A stretch of 64,000 nucleotides of DNA from Limimaricola sp027213785. Its GTDB lineage: Bacteria > Pseudomonadota > Alphaproteobacteria > Rhodobacterales > Rhodobacteraceae. This document shows positions 1-12,618 of the stretch, one piece after another. The notes below the pieces were generated by a model that ran no database searches, was not told the DNA's origin, and saw nothing but the letters and a program-made list of their open reading frames with translations. Location of the stretch: assembly GCF_050847355.1 (NCBI RefSeq), contig NZ_CP193755.1:3038001-3102000 (forward strand). The letters are read 5' to 3'. Positions within the stretch are counted from its first letter, which is position 1. The number at the start of each line of letters is the position of its first letter. The position numbers and the translations under genes are program-made.

Positions 1-109
1 ATTCGGCGTTGGGCGGGCCGCGATCGACCGGCTTGGCCTCGGTGTGCTGTTCGGCGAAGGCCGCGCCGGGCAGCAGCGCCGCAAGCACGATCGGGGATAG
101 CGTTCTCAT
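1..109 (-). CDS. Exported protein, N-terminal fragment (possible PQQ-dependent sugar dehydrogenase)
   Basis: Only the first 36 codons are inside the window; the gene runs off the left edge. The ATG at 107-109 follows a good ribosome-binding site (AGGAGATCGAG on the minus strand). The first 20 residues (MRTLSPIVLAALLPGAAFA) form a classic Sec signal peptide with cleavage expected after AFA, so the product goes to the periplasm. The mature start contains the stretch DRGPPNAE. From memory, soluble PQQ-type glucose/sorbosone dehydrogenases of this bacterial family often begin like this, but the catalytic part is not visible, so the name is a guess. It lies 21 bp downstream of queG on the same strand and could be the last gene of the mtgA-GST-queG run. 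Confidence 0.4.
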   Translation of the reverse strand, partial: MRTLSPIVLAALLPGAAFAEQHTEAKPVDRGPPNAE

Positions 110-130
110 CTCGATCTCCTCTCCTGATTG

Positions 131-1195
131 TCAGGGGAGAGAGCTAGCCCCGCCCCCCTTACCATCCAGACGCCTCACGGCCCATTGACCCGCCTCGGCC
201 AGCACCGGATCCGGCTCCGCCGCGAGATCGCGGGCCACGGGCAGCAGGCTCGGATCGCCGGAATTGCCGATGGCATAGGCTACGTTGCGCAGGAACCTGT
301 CGCGCCCGATCCGCTTGATCGGGCTGCCCGAGAACATCTCGCGGAAGGCCGCGTCATCGAGCCGGGCCAGATCGGCCAGCGGCGGCGCGTCGACCTTGCC
401 GAAATAGCGCATCTCGGTGGCCTCTCGCGCGAACTTGTTCCACGGACAGACCGCGAGGCAGTCGTCGCAGCCATAGATGCGGTTGCCCAGCGCCTCGCGG
501 AATTCCTCTGGCACCGGTCCCTTGTGCTCAATGGTGAGGTAGGAAATGCAGCGCCGCGCATCGAGCTGGAACGGTGCCGGAAAGGCATTCGTCGGACAGA
601 TATCGAGGCAGCGCGTGCAGGAGCCGCATTTCTCGGCCGCGGGCGCATCGGCGGGCAACTCCACGGTGGTGAAGATCGCCCCGAGGAAGACCCAGTTGCC
701 GACCGAGCGGCCCAAGAGGTTGGTATGCTTGCCCTGCCAGCCCAAGCCGGCGGCCTGCGCCAGCGGCTTTTCCATCACCGGCGCGGTGTCGACGAAGACC
801 TTGATCTGTTCGTCGGGACATTGCTCCAAGAGCCAGCGCCCGACCCGCTTCAGCCGCTTCTTGACGAGGTCGTGGTAGTCGCGGCCATGGGCATAGACGC
901 TGATCGCGGCGCGGTCGCGCTGTTCCAGCACCTCCAGCGGGTCGTGGCGCGGCGTATAGGCTTCGGCGAGCATGATCACCGAGCGCGCCTCGGGCCAGAG
1001 CGCGGCGGGGTTGCCGCGCCAGCCCATGCGCTCCTCCATCCAGCCCATCTGGCCATGACGTCCCTCGCCGACATAGGTGGCGAGCCGTCCGGCGGCCTCC
1101 GGGATGGAGTCGGGGCGACAGATTCCCATCTCGGCGAATCCCTCGCCGAGCGCGGCCTCGCGCAGCCGGGTCTTGAGGGCGGCCCCCTGGTTCAT
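131..1195 (-). CDS. queG: Epoxyqueuosine reductase QueG
   Basis: QueG carries out the last step of queuosine synthesis: cobalamin-dependent reduction of epoxyqueuosine to queuosine in the wobble position of tRNAs for Tyr, His, Asn and Asp. The 354-residue length is normal. Two 4Fe-4S binding motifs are visible: CGSCTRCLDICP (Cys190, 193, 196, 200) and CDDCLAVCP (Cys243, 246, 250). The segment VFVDTAPVMEKPLA (Asp136) matches the family's conserved active-site region. The start is the ATG at 1193-1195; the ribosome-binding site (GGTGAAAG) is weak. The GST gene ends 46 bp upstream on the same strand, so the two may be co-transcribed. The call is firm on family grounds. Confidence 0.95.
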   Translation of the reverse strand: MNQGAALKTRLREAALGEGFAEMGICRPDSIPEAAGRLATYVGEGRHGQMGWMEERMGWRGNPAALWPEARSVIMLAEAYTPRHDPLEVLEQRDRAAISVYAHGRDYHDLVKKRLKRVGRWLLEQCPDEQIKVFVDTAPVMEKPLAQAAGLGWQGKHTNLLGRSVGNWVFLGAIFTTVELPADAPAAEKCGSCTRCLDICPTNAFPAPFQLDARRCISYLTIEHKGPVPEEFREALGNRIYGCDDCLAVCPWNKFAREATEMRYFGKVDAPPLADLARLDDAAFREMFSGSPIKRIGRDRFLRNVAYAIGNSGDPSLLPVARDLAAEPDPVLAEAGQWAVRRLDGKGGGASSLP

Positions 1196-1241
1196 CTTTC
1201 ACCAAATACGCATTCGGGCCGCCGGCCCCAAGCGCGCGGCC

Positions 1242-1928
1242 TCAGAAATCGAGATCGGCGTAATGCGCGGGCTGCGGAAAGCCCGGCAGCTGATCGGCCA
1301 GAAGCGAGCGGAAGGCCGGGCGCGACTTGATCTTGGCGTACCAGTCCTTGACCGTCTCGGAGCGGTTCCAGTCCACGTCCGAGATGTAGTCGAGGCAGGA
1401 GAGGTGCGCGGCAGCGGCGAAATCGGCGAGGCTGAGTTCGTTGCCCGCGAGCCAGCGGCGCTGATCCAGGAGCCACGCCATGTAGTCGAGGTGATACTTG
1501 ATCGCCCGCGCGCCGGCCTTGACGTTGGAGCTGTCAGGATAGCCGCCGCCCATGACCTTCTTGAAGACGCGCTCGCCCAAGAGCTTCGAGGTCACCTCGC
1601 GGTTGAACTTGTCGTCGAACCAGCCAACGAGCCGGCGCACCTCGTAGCGCGCATCCACCGATTGCGGCAGCAGCGGCGGATCGGGCTGCACCTCTTCGAG
1701 ATATTCGCAGATCGCGGTGCTTTCCGACATCATGCGGTTGCCGAGCTTGAGCACGGGTACCTTGCCGGCCGGGTTGCGGCGCATGAACTCGGGATCCTGC
1801 TCCCAGTAGCGCTCTTCGACCAGCTCCACCTCGATGCGTTTCTCGGCGAGCGAGAGCCTCACCTTCCGGGAGAAAGGCGAGAGCGGGAAATGATAGAGGC
1901 GGTGTGTGGCGGGACGGCTGTTCTGCAT
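1242..1928 (-). CDS. Glutathione S-transferase family protein
   Basis: A cytosolic GST of 228 residues with both standard parts. The N-terminal thioredoxin-fold domain begins LYHFPLSPFSRKVRLSL and contains the glutathione-binding NPAGKVPVL and SESTAICEYLEE segments. The all-helical C-terminal half has LADFAAAAHLSCLDYI. The Ser-Pro-Phe-Ser active-site region is of the kind used by bacterial beta/zeta/omega-like classes; the electrophilic substrate cannot be read from sequence. I chose the ATG at 1926-1928 (MQNSRPATHRL) because translation upstream of it does not look like protein. mtgA ends 46 bp upstream and queG starts 46 bp downstream, all on the minus strand, but the functions are unrelated, so a shared transcript would be passive. 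Confidence 0.88.
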   Translation of the reverse strand: MQNSRPATHRLYHFPLSPFSRKVRLSLAEKRIEVELVEERYWEQDPEFMRRNPAGKVPVLKLGNRMMSESTAICEYLEEVQPDPPLLPQSVDARYEVRRLVGWFDDKFNREVTSKLLGERVFKKVMGGGYPDSSNVKAGARAIKYHLDYMAWLLDQRRWLAGNELSLADFAAAAHLSCLDYISDVDWNRSETVKDWYAKIKSRPAFRSLLADQLPGFPQPAHYADLDF

Positions 1929-1974
1929 GCCCCCTATCTGCCGCAAGCGCGGCGCCGCTTCAATCCCGCGCGCA

Positions 1975-2745
1975 TCACTCGAAGCAGTCGTCTCGCCCGT
2001 CGCGGCGGATCGTTGCGGCGCCGTCGAGGATCGCGGCGGCACGGCGGCGCACGAAATCGGAGGGGTTCGCGGCCGAGCGCCCCTTAGGGTCGGGCAGGAT
2101 CGCGGCAAGGCGCGCGGCCTGCACATCCGTCAGATCGGCCGCCGCGACGCCGAAGTAATGCGGCGCGGCGCGGCCGATGCCGAACACGCCCTCGTCGAAC
2201 TCGGCGACGTTGAGATAGACCTCGAGAATTCGCCGCTTGGTCCAGACCGCCTCGACCGCGGGCGTCATGCCCGCCTCGAGCGCCTTGCGAAACCAGCTGC
2301 GCCCCTGCCAGAGATAGACGTTCTTCACCACCTGCTGGCTGATCGTCGAGGCGCCGCGATTGCCGCCAGAGGCCATCGCGGTGCGGATCGCCTTGAGATC
2401 GAGTCCCCAATGCAGGCAGAAATTCGCGTCCTCGGCCGCGACGGCGGCGCGGGCCATCACCGGGGCGATCTCCTCCATCGGCACCCAGTCATGGGCGATC
2501 TCGCCCAGCCGGGCGCGTTCCGACATCATGTAGGGGGTGGTCGGCGGGTTGAGGGTCGAGAACAGCAGGACCAGCACCCCGGCGAGGCCGATCAGCGCCA
2601 CGCCGATCCAGAGCGCCACGCGAAGGACGCGCCGCGCCGCCGATCCGCGCCCCGCAGGGTCGGACGAGGTGCCGCGCCCGCGGGCGCCCTTTCGGCTGCG
2701 ACGGGCCGCGGGGCCGGTTTTCGAGGTGTTCACGGGCTTGGCCAT
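1975..2745 (-). CDS. mtgA: Monofunctional biosynthetic peptidoglycan transglycosylase
   Basis: MtgA polymerises lipid II into glycan strands on the outer face of the inner membrane and has no transpeptidase domain. The 256-residue protein has a basic cytoplasmic N-terminus (RRSRKGARGRG), one membrane anchor at about residues 41-65, and a GT51 domain. Catalytic Glu105 lies in AEDANFCLHWGLD, followed by GASTISQQVVKN and RRILEVYLNVAEFDEGVFG, the core GT51 motifs. The start MAKPVNTSK at 2745 is preferred over an upstream in-frame start at 2796 because homologues begin close to the basic stretch. No strong ribosome-binding site is visible for either. The gene follows the gltB terminator, so it probably has its own promoter in 2746-2800. 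Confidence 0.93.
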   Translation of the reverse strand: MAKPVNTSKTGPAARRSRKGARGRGTSSDPAGRGSAARRVLRVALWIGVALIGLAGVLVLLFSTLNPPTTPYMMSERARLGEIAHDWVPMEEIAPVMARAAVAAEDANFCLHWGLDLKAIRTAMASGGNRGASTISQQVVKNVYLWQGRSWFRKALEAGMTPAVEAVWTKRRILEVYLNVAEFDEGVFGIGRAAPHYFGVAAADLTDVQAARLAAILPDPKGRSAANPSDFVRRRAAAILDGAATIRRDGRDDCFE

Positions 2746-2799
2746 GCCGCCATAGACCCTGCCCGCCGGGGCCGGGTCAAGCCGAAGCTCGCCCATGCG

Positions 2800-2827
2800 A
2801 AAAGAGCCGGCGCGTCACCGCGCCGGC
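2800..2827 (-). terminator. Rho-independent terminator of the glutamate synthase operon
   Basis: Perfect 9-bp stem: GCCGGCGCG (2806-2814) and CGCGCCGGC (2819-2827) around a 4-nt loop. On the minus strand it is followed by CTCTTTTCG. It lies 29 bp after the gltB stop codon. Confidence 0.85.
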
Positions 2828-2855
2828 CCCCGTTCCCATGCCGCTCCGCGCCGCC

Positions 2856-7389
<4,534 letters not shown>

Positions 7390-7403
<14 letters not shown>

Positions 7404-8109
7404 GGAAGATCTCCTTCGCGGTGGAGGCGGGCGCCGACGACATGGTCGCGCCGCAGCCGTGTTTGGGGTTGGACGAGAGGAAGCCCGGCTCGTCCGGAAA
7501 GATGAATTCGACGGGGCTATCGTCGGAGGTGAAGGTGCCCTGCGCGTTGGTCACCTCGCTGGTGCCCGACAGGAAGATGCGCCGCGTCCGGTCGATGAAC
7601 TCCGATCCGGTGCTGCGCCAGATCTGCTCGCCATCCGGGCCGATGGCGCGGACCTCGTAATCGGTGCGCTCCAGCTCGACGCCGTCGATGGTGACGGTCT
7701 CGCCGGTCAGGCTGTCGAAGCCGACATAGCGGGTCTCGCCGACCTGATCGGAGATCGTGCTGAAATCGAAGCTGTCGGCGCCGGTCTCGACCAGCTCGCT
7801 GAACGAGGCCGGATCGGCCGGGTCGGGGGCGAGTTCCTCGCGCCGGTCGGCGCGGGGATAGACGCTCTCGACCCATTGGGTCTCGGCGTCGATGGCCCCG
7901 AAATAGCTCACGCCGTCGAGGTCGAGATCGACCCTGCGGCGCCAGCCCTCTGGGTCGCCCTCGCAGGTGAAATGATGCGAGACGGTGCAGTTCGCGGCCT
8001 GCACGGTCATCTCGGCGGTGCAGCCCTCGGGCAGCGTCACCTGACGCGGCCCCTGCGCGGCGGCCGCCATCGGCAGCACGCAGATCAGGAGGGCGATGGG
8101 CGTCTTCAT
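7390..8109 (-). CDS. Exported protein of unknown function encoded between gltD and gltB
   Basis: A 239-residue protein starting MKTPIALLICVLPMAAAAQG, a clear Sec signal peptide with cleavage expected near AAAAQ. Inside the mature part I see CTAEMTVQAANCTVSHHFTC, a cysteine-rich start with spacing that could give disulfides, then an acidic, beta-rich sequence with no recognised motif (GETRYVGFDSLTGET, EQIWRSTGSEFIDRTRRIF). It looks like a periplasmic beta-sandwich or lipocalin-like fold, but that is only an impression. The ATG at 8107-8109 starts the signal peptide cleanly. The gene sits between the two subunit genes of glutamate synthase, a cytosolic enzyme, and its 3' end overlaps the gltB start by 14 bp. 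Whether it has any role in nitrogen metabolism is unknown. Confidence 0.75.
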
Positions 8110-8253
8110 GGCGGTCTCCGAAACAGGATCGCGGGACGTGGTGTGATCGGGGGTCAGGCCGCCCCGGCCATCTGGCCGGAGCCTCGGCCCCTGAACCGAG
8201 ACATGGATCGCGCGCGGGCCCATCTGGCCTCGCGCCACTGGTTCACGCGTGGC

Positions 8254-9693
8254 TCACTCGGCGGCGACGCCGGCGCTGGCCGACTGGTCGAGATACTCCA
8301 CGATCGCCGAGGCGCTGTCACGCCCGTCGCGGATCGCCCAGACGACGAGCGAAGCGCCGCGCACGATGTCGCCCACGGCGAAGACGCCGTCGAGCGAGGT
8401 GGCACCGGTGCCGAATTCGGCCCGCACCGTGCCCCAGCGGGTCACTTCCAGCCCCTCGACGCCCCAGAGCTGCGGCAGGTCCTCGGGCTCGAAGCCCAGC
8501 GCCTTGACCACCAGATCGGCCTCTTCGAGGTAATCGGCGCCCTCGATCTTCTCGGGCATGCGGCGGCCCGTGGCATCCGGCGTGCCGAGGCGCATCTTGT
8601 GGACATGCACGCCCTTGACCCCGTCGGGGCCGCATTCGAAGCCCTTCGGAGCCGAGAGCCAGACCAGCTCGACGCCCTCCTCCTCGGCATTGGCCACCTC
8701 GCGCTGGCTGCCCGGCATGTTGGCCCGGTCGCGGCGATAGAGACATTTCACGCTGGTCGCGCCCTGACGGATCGCAGTGCGCACGCAGTCCATCGCGGTG
8801 TCGCCGCCGCCGATCACGACGACCTTCTTGCCCTCGGCGTTCAGCTCGCCGCTGTCGTATTCCGGCACTTCGTCGCCGAAGTTCTTGCGGTTCGAGGCGG
8901 TGAGGTAGTCGATGGCGCGGACCACGCCGCCATGGTCGCTGTCGGGCAGGTCGCGCGACTTGTAGACCCCGGTGGCGATCAGCACCGCGTCGTGCTTGCC
9001 ACGGATCGCGTCGAAGGAGATGTCCTCGCCGACCTTGCAGTTCAGCACGAACTCGACGCCCGACTCCTCGAACTGCCTGGTGCGGCGGTCCACGACCTCC
9101 TTCTCGAGCTTGAAGCCCGGTATGCCGTAGGTCATCAGCCCGCCGACGCGGTCGTAGCGGTCATAGACGGTGACCTGCACGCCGGCGCGGCGCAGATAGT
9201 CGGCCGCGGCGAGGCCGCCGGGCCCGGCGCCGATGATGCCGACGCTCTCGGGGCGCTCGCGAGCGGGGCGGATCGGCTGGACCCAGCCCTCCTCCCAGGC
9301 GGTGTCGGTGATGTATTTCTCGACCGAGCCGATGGTGACGGTGCCGTGGCCCGACTGCTCGATCACGCAGTTGCCTTCGCAAAGCCGGTCCTGCGGGCAG
9401 ATGCGGCCGCAGATCTCGGGGAAGGTGTTGGTCGCCTGGGAGACCTCGTAGGCTTCCTGCAGACGGCCTTCGGCGGTCAGGCGCAGCCAGTCGGGGATGT
9501 TGTTGTGCAGCGGGCAATGCGTCTGGCAATAGGGCACGCCGCACTGGCTGCAACGGCTCGACTGCTCGGCCGCCTTGTCGCGGGCGAACTCGGCATAGAT
9601 CTCGTGGAAGTCCTCGCGCCGCGCGGCCGCCAGACGCTTCTCCGGCATGTCACGCGGCACGGACACGAATTGCAGCATCTTGTTTTCGGCCAT
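8254..9693 (-). CDS. gltD: Glutamate synthase (NADPH) small subunit
   Basis: The beta subunit of GOGAT takes electrons from NADPH through FAD and passes them to GltB through iron-sulfur clusters. The 479-residue protein starts at the ATG at 9691-9693 (MAENKMLQFVSVPRDMPEKR) behind a GAGGGAGACC ribosome-binding site. Cys48, 51, 56 and 60 in CSQCGVPYCQTHCP and a second set in CGRICPQDRLCEGNC bind the clusters. GAGPGGLAAADYLRRAG is the FAD site and GGGDTAMDCVRTA the NADPH site. The C-terminal AVGDIVRGASLVVWAIRDG closes the FAD domain. It is the first gene of the gltD-exported protein-gltB operon. The upstream 157 bp carry several nested inverted repeats likely to be control sites. Confidence 0.97.
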   Translation of the reverse strand: MAENKMLQFVSVPRDMPEKRLAAARREDFHEIYAEFARDKAAEQSSRCSQCGVPYCQTHCPLHNNIPDWLRLTAEGRLQEAYEVSQATNTFPEICGRICPQDRLCEGNCVIEQSGHGTVTIGSVEKYITDTAWEEGWVQPIRPARERPESVGIIGAGPGGLAAADYLRRAGVQVTVYDRYDRVGGLMTYGIPGFKLEKEVVDRRTRQFEESGVEFVLNCKVGEDISFDAIRGKHDAVLIATGVYKSRDLPDSDHGGVVRAIDYLTASNRKNFGDEVPEYDSGELNAEGKKVVVIGGGDTAMDCVRTAIRQGATSVKCLYRRDRANMPGSQREVANAEEEGVELVWLSAPKGFECGPDGVKGVHVHKMRLGTPDATGRRMPEKIEGADYLEEADLVVKALGFEPEDLPQLWGVEGLEVTRWGTVRAEFGTGATSLDGVFAVGDIVRGASLVVWAIRDGRDSASAIVEYLDQSASAGVAAE

Positions 9694-9763
9694 GGCTGGT
9701 CTCCCTCTGGCTGGGCGTGCCGAGGGGATAGCCAATGCTTGACCACATGAAAAGTCAGCATGG

Positions 9764-9843
9764 ATGACCTAATTGGCGCTTTTCGCGCCAATCGGATCGA
9801 AATCTTCGGCCCGATTGGCAATTTTAGGTCATAACTAATGACC
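9764..9843 (-). promoter_or_regulatory. Cluster of nested inverted repeats upstream of gltD
   Basis: Four exact inverted repeats share this 80-bp, unusually AT-rich stretch. ATGACCTAA (9764-9772) pairs with TTAGGTCAT (9824-9832). ATTGGCGC (9772-9779) pairs with GCGCCAAT (9785-9792). GCCAATCGG (9787-9795) pairs with CCGATTGGC (9811-9819). GGTCAT (9827-9832) pairs with ATGACC (9838-9843). The second and third share GCCAAT at 9787-9792, so as RNA they would exclude one another. As DNA, the repeated half-sites ATGACC (three) and ATTGGC (three) look like operator half-sites. It lies 71-150 bp before the gltD start and probably controls glutamate synthase. The binding factor is not identifiable. 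Confidence 0.6.
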
Positions 9844-9850
9844 CATAACT

Positions 9851-10657
9851 TCAGCCGGCTAGGAAAATGCCCAGCAACGCGCCCGCCCCGATCACGATTC
9901 GCCACCAGCCGAACAGCGCGTAGCCATGCCGCGACACGTAGCCCAGCAGCCATTTCACCACGACCACGGCGGTGACGAAGGCCACGACGAAGCCGATCGC
10001 GATCTCGTTGAGCGCGCCCCAGTCGAGCACGTCGCGATTCTGGAACAGGTCATAGGCCACGGCCCCGGCCATCGTCGGCATCGACAGGAAGAACGAGAAC
10101 TCGGCCGCCGCGCGCTTGCCCACGCCCATCGACAGACCACCGACGATGGTCGCACCCGAGCGCGAGACGCCCGGCACCATCGCCAGCACCTGGAAGAAGC
10201 CGATCGCCAGCGCCGTGCGGACCGGCAGCCGCATCGCGTCCTCGTGGCGCGGCTCCGGTGCCATGCGGTCCGCGAAGAGCAGCACCACCCCGCCCAGCAC
10301 CAGCATCACCGCGATCAGGGCCGGCGTCTCGAACAGCACCGTCTTGATCAGGTCATGCGCCAGCACGCCGATCACCGCCGCCGGCAGGAAGGCGATCAGC
10401 ACCGCCCAGACGAAGCGCCGCGCCGCCGGGTCCGTCGGCGCCGCCCGCAGCACGCCCCAGAGCTGCCCGAAATAGACGGTGAGCAGCGCCAGCACCGCGC
10501 CGAGCTGGATCACCACCTCGAAGGTGCGCCCGGCGCTCTCGAATCCCAGGAAGTGCCCCGCCAGCAGCAGATGCCCGGTCGAGGACACCGGGATGAACTC
10601 CGTCAGCCCCTCCAGAAGGCCCAGGAGGAGTGGCAGGAGAATCGTGTCTCCGGTCAT
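9851..10657 (-). CDS. uppP: Undecaprenyl-diphosphatase (BacA/UppP family)
   Basis: This inner-membrane enzyme dephosphorylates undecaprenyl pyrophosphate to regenerate the lipid carrier for peptidoglycan and O-antigen; high dosage gives bacitracin resistance. The 268-residue protein is almost wholly hydrophobic with about eight membrane segments. Both catalytic signatures are present: EGLTEFIPVSSTGHLLL near residues 14-30, and VPGVSRSGATIVGGL in the second half. The start at 10657 (MTGDTILLPLLLGLLEG) is supported by the family N-terminus. The gene lies 16 bp downstream of an NDUFA9-like gene on the same strand, probably as its partner in one transcript. The recycled carrier would serve the glycan genes elsewhere in the window. 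Confidence 0.95.
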   Translation of the reverse strand: MTGDTILLPLLLGLLEGLTEFIPVSSTGHLLLAGHFLGFESAGRTFEVVIQLGAVLALLTVYFGQLWGVLRAAPTDPAARRFVWAVLIAFLPAAVIGVLAHDLIKTVLFETPALIAVMLVLGGVVLLFADRMAPEPRHEDAMRLPVRTALAIGFFQVLAMVPGVSRSGATIVGGLSMGVGKRAAAEFSFFLSMPTMAGAVAYDLFQNRDVLDWGALNEIAIGFVVAFVTAVVVVKWLLGYVSRHGYALFGWWRIVIGAGALLGIFLAG

Positions 10658-10673
10658 GGCGATGTCCGTCCGT

Positions 10674-11657
10674 TCAGTGGTTGCGCAGGTTCCGCGCCGA
10701 TTCCTTGATGGCCAGATACTGCCCCGAGGGGCGGAACCGCCACAGGTAGTCCGGCAGCACGGCCTCCATCGCGATCGGCGACAGGCCCAGATCGGCGAAA
10801 GTCTTGGCGCCCGGGCTCACGACATTGTCGCGGCGCAGATTGGCGACCTGATCGGCGGTGATCGGCGCCCGCACCAGCCCGAGGCTCAGCGTCTGCACCA
10901 GCCCGCCGACGCCGGCCATGATCCGGCCCACGCCGAAGGGCAGCGACAGCACGAGGCGACGGCGGCGGATGTAATGCAGCATCTGCACGATCAGCTCGCG
11001 GAAGGTATGCACGTCCGGCCCGCCCAGCTCGTAGACCCCCGGCGCGGCGCGGCCCTCGATCGCCAGCGCCGCGGCATGCGCCACGTCGTCGACATGCACC
11101 GGCTGGAACCGGGTGCCGGCCCCGACCACCGGGATCACCGGCGAGATCTGCGCCATTGAGGCGAAGCGGTTGAAGAACTCGTCCTCGGCTCCGAACAGGA
11201 TCGAGGGGCGCAGGACCACCGCCTGCGGCATGTGCCGCAGCACGCCTTGCTCGCCCGCGGCCTTGGAGCGCGCGTATTCGCTCTCGCTGTCGGCATCGGC
11301 GCCGATCGCCGAGACATGCACCATCCGGGCCACGCCCAGCACGGCGGCGAGGCGGGCGATCCGCTCGGGGCCCTCCTCCTGCACCGCCTTGAAGGTGTTG
11401 CGGCCCTTCTCGGCCAGCACGCCCACGCAGTTGACCACCGCCTGGGCGCCGGTCATCGCCGCGCGCACGCTGTCATCGTCGCGGATGTTGCAGAACACCG
11501 GCTCGACCTGGCCCACCACGCCGTAGGTGCGCACGAAGAGCGCCTCCTCGGGGCGGCGGCAGGCCACGCGGACGCGCCAGCCCTGCTGCGCCAGCCGGCG
11601 CGTGATATAGCGCCCGAGGAAGCCCGATCCGCCGTAGATGGTCACAAGTCCGGTCAT
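10674..11657 (-). CDS. NAD(P)-binding protein, complex I NDUFA9-like (atypical SDR)
   Basis: A 327-residue atypical short-chain dehydrogenase with the nucleotide-binding start MTGLVTIYGGSGFLGRYITRRL (GxSGFLG) and the later segments VNCVGVLAE and ARMVHVSAIGAD. These match the family annotated as complex I NDUFA9 subunit-like in alphaproteobacteria, related to the mitochondrial accessory subunit that binds NADPH. The usual SDR catalytic Tyr-x-x-x-Lys is present only in altered form (YARSKAAGEQ), so dehydrogenase activity is uncertain. The start at 11657 follows a GGGCGGGGCC ribosome-binding site and puts the glycine motif at the N-terminus as expected. uppP follows after 16 bp. The region upstream is shared with the divergent tRNA-Leu gene. 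Confidence 0.85.
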   Translation of the reverse strand: MTGLVTIYGGSGFLGRYITRRLAQQGWRVRVACRRPEEALFVRTYGVVGQVEPVFCNIRDDDSVRAAMTGAQAVVNCVGVLAEKGRNTFKAVQEEGPERIARLAAVLGVARMVHVSAIGADADSESEYARSKAAGEQGVLRHMPQAVVLRPSILFGAEDEFFNRFASMAQISPVIPVVGAGTRFQPVHVDDVAHAAALAIEGRAAPGVYELGGPDVHTFRELIVQMLHYIRRRRLVLSLPFGVGRIMAGVGGLVQTLSLGLVRAPITADQVANLRRDNVVSPGAKTFADLGLSPIAMEAVLPDYLWRFRPSGQYLAIKESARNLRNH

Positions 11658-11842
11658 CGGCCCCGCCCTGATAAGGTGAATTGACGCCTCGCGGTTTACC
11701 CGCCGGGGCGGGCGCGGACAAGCGCCGATCCGGACAGCTCTCCCTGTCACCGGCATCGCCGTCGCCGCATGCCCGGCAAGAGCCGCGTCCCGAGCGACCG
11801 CCCGCTTCCGCAGCGACAACCGAAATTCCCGCTAATTGCCCG

Positions 11843-11871
11843 TTGACACCCCCCGCGGCATTCCGTAGATC
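11843..11871 (+). promoter_or_regulatory. Sigma-70 promoter of tRNA-Leu
   Basis: Perfect -35 TTGACA (11843-11848), 17-bp spacer, -10 TAGATC (11866-11871). The predicted transcript start at about 11878 is 10 bp before the mature tRNA. It is one of the best housekeeping promoters visible in the window. Confidence 0.8.
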
Positions 11872-11887
11872 GCCCCTCACACGACCT

Positions 11888-11974
<87 letters not shown>

Positions 11975-12005
11975 TCCCTCCTCGTATTGCGAAACGCGAG
12001 GGATC

Positions 12006-12617
12006 ATGGCGAACCATCTCTACCAGAACGATATTCCCGACGATCTCGATCTTGGCCCCGTCGTGGCGATCGATTGCGAGACCATGGGCCTGAACCCGAT
12101 GCGCGACCGGCTCTGCCTCGTGCAGATGTCGGGCGGCGACGGCCACTGCCACATGATCCAGGTCCATCCCGGCCAGTCCGAAGCTCCCAATCTCGTGCGG
12201 CTTCTCGAAGACCCAGACATCCTCAAGCTGTTCCATTTCGGCCGGTTCGACATCGCCGCGATGCAGCACGCCTTCGGCGCCACCGCATCCCCGGTCTACT
12301 GCACCAAGATCGCCTCGAAGCTGGTGCGCACCTTCACCGACCGGCATGGGCTGAAGCAGCTGCTGCAGGAGCTGGTCGGCGTCGACATCTCCAAGCAGCA
12401 GCAGCAATCCGACTGGGGCGCCGAGGAGCTGAGCCCGGCGCAGCTCGACTACGCCGCCTCGGACGTGTTGTACCTGCACCGGCTGAAGGAGGCGCTCGAC
12501 GCCAAGCTGGCGCGCGAGGGGCGCAGCGAACTGGCGCAGGCCTGCTTCGATTTTCTGCCGACCCGCGCCAGGCTCGACCTCGCAGGCTGGCCCGACACCG
12601 ACATCTTCTCGCACTGA
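12006..12617 (+). CDS. rnd: Ribonuclease D-type 3'-5' exonuclease (short form)
   Basis: A 203-residue DEDDy exonuclease. The metal-binding residues are visible: Asp23 and Glu25 in VAIDCETMGL, Asp82 in HFGRFDIAAM, and Tyr149/Asp153 in DYAASDVLYL. Compared with E. coli RNase D (about 375 residues) it lacks both HRDC domains; such short versions are common in alphaproteobacteria. It probably trims the 3' ends of structured RNAs. I use the ATG at 12006-12008 (MANHLYQNDIP), because upstream codons in frame fall inside the tRNA gene. It sits immediately after tRNA-Leu and one base before kdsD, so it probably leads the kdsD-lptCAB transcript. Confidence 0.92.
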   Translation: MANHLYQNDIPDDLDLGPVVAIDCETMGLNPMRDRLCLVQMSGGDGHCHMIQVHPGQSEAPNLVRLLEDPDILKLFHFGRFDIAAMQHAFGATASPVYCTKIASKLVRTFTDRHGLKQLLQELVGVDISKQQQQSDWGAEELSPAQLDYAASDVLYLHRLKEALDAKLAREGRSELAQACFDFLPTRARLDLAGWPDTDIFSH

Positions 12618-12618
12618 C

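Noticed and set aside
8164..8179. CCGGCC/GGCCGG hairpin after gltD as a terminator
   Set aside because: Only 6 bp, no U-tract, and it lies within an operon; probably chance at this GC content.
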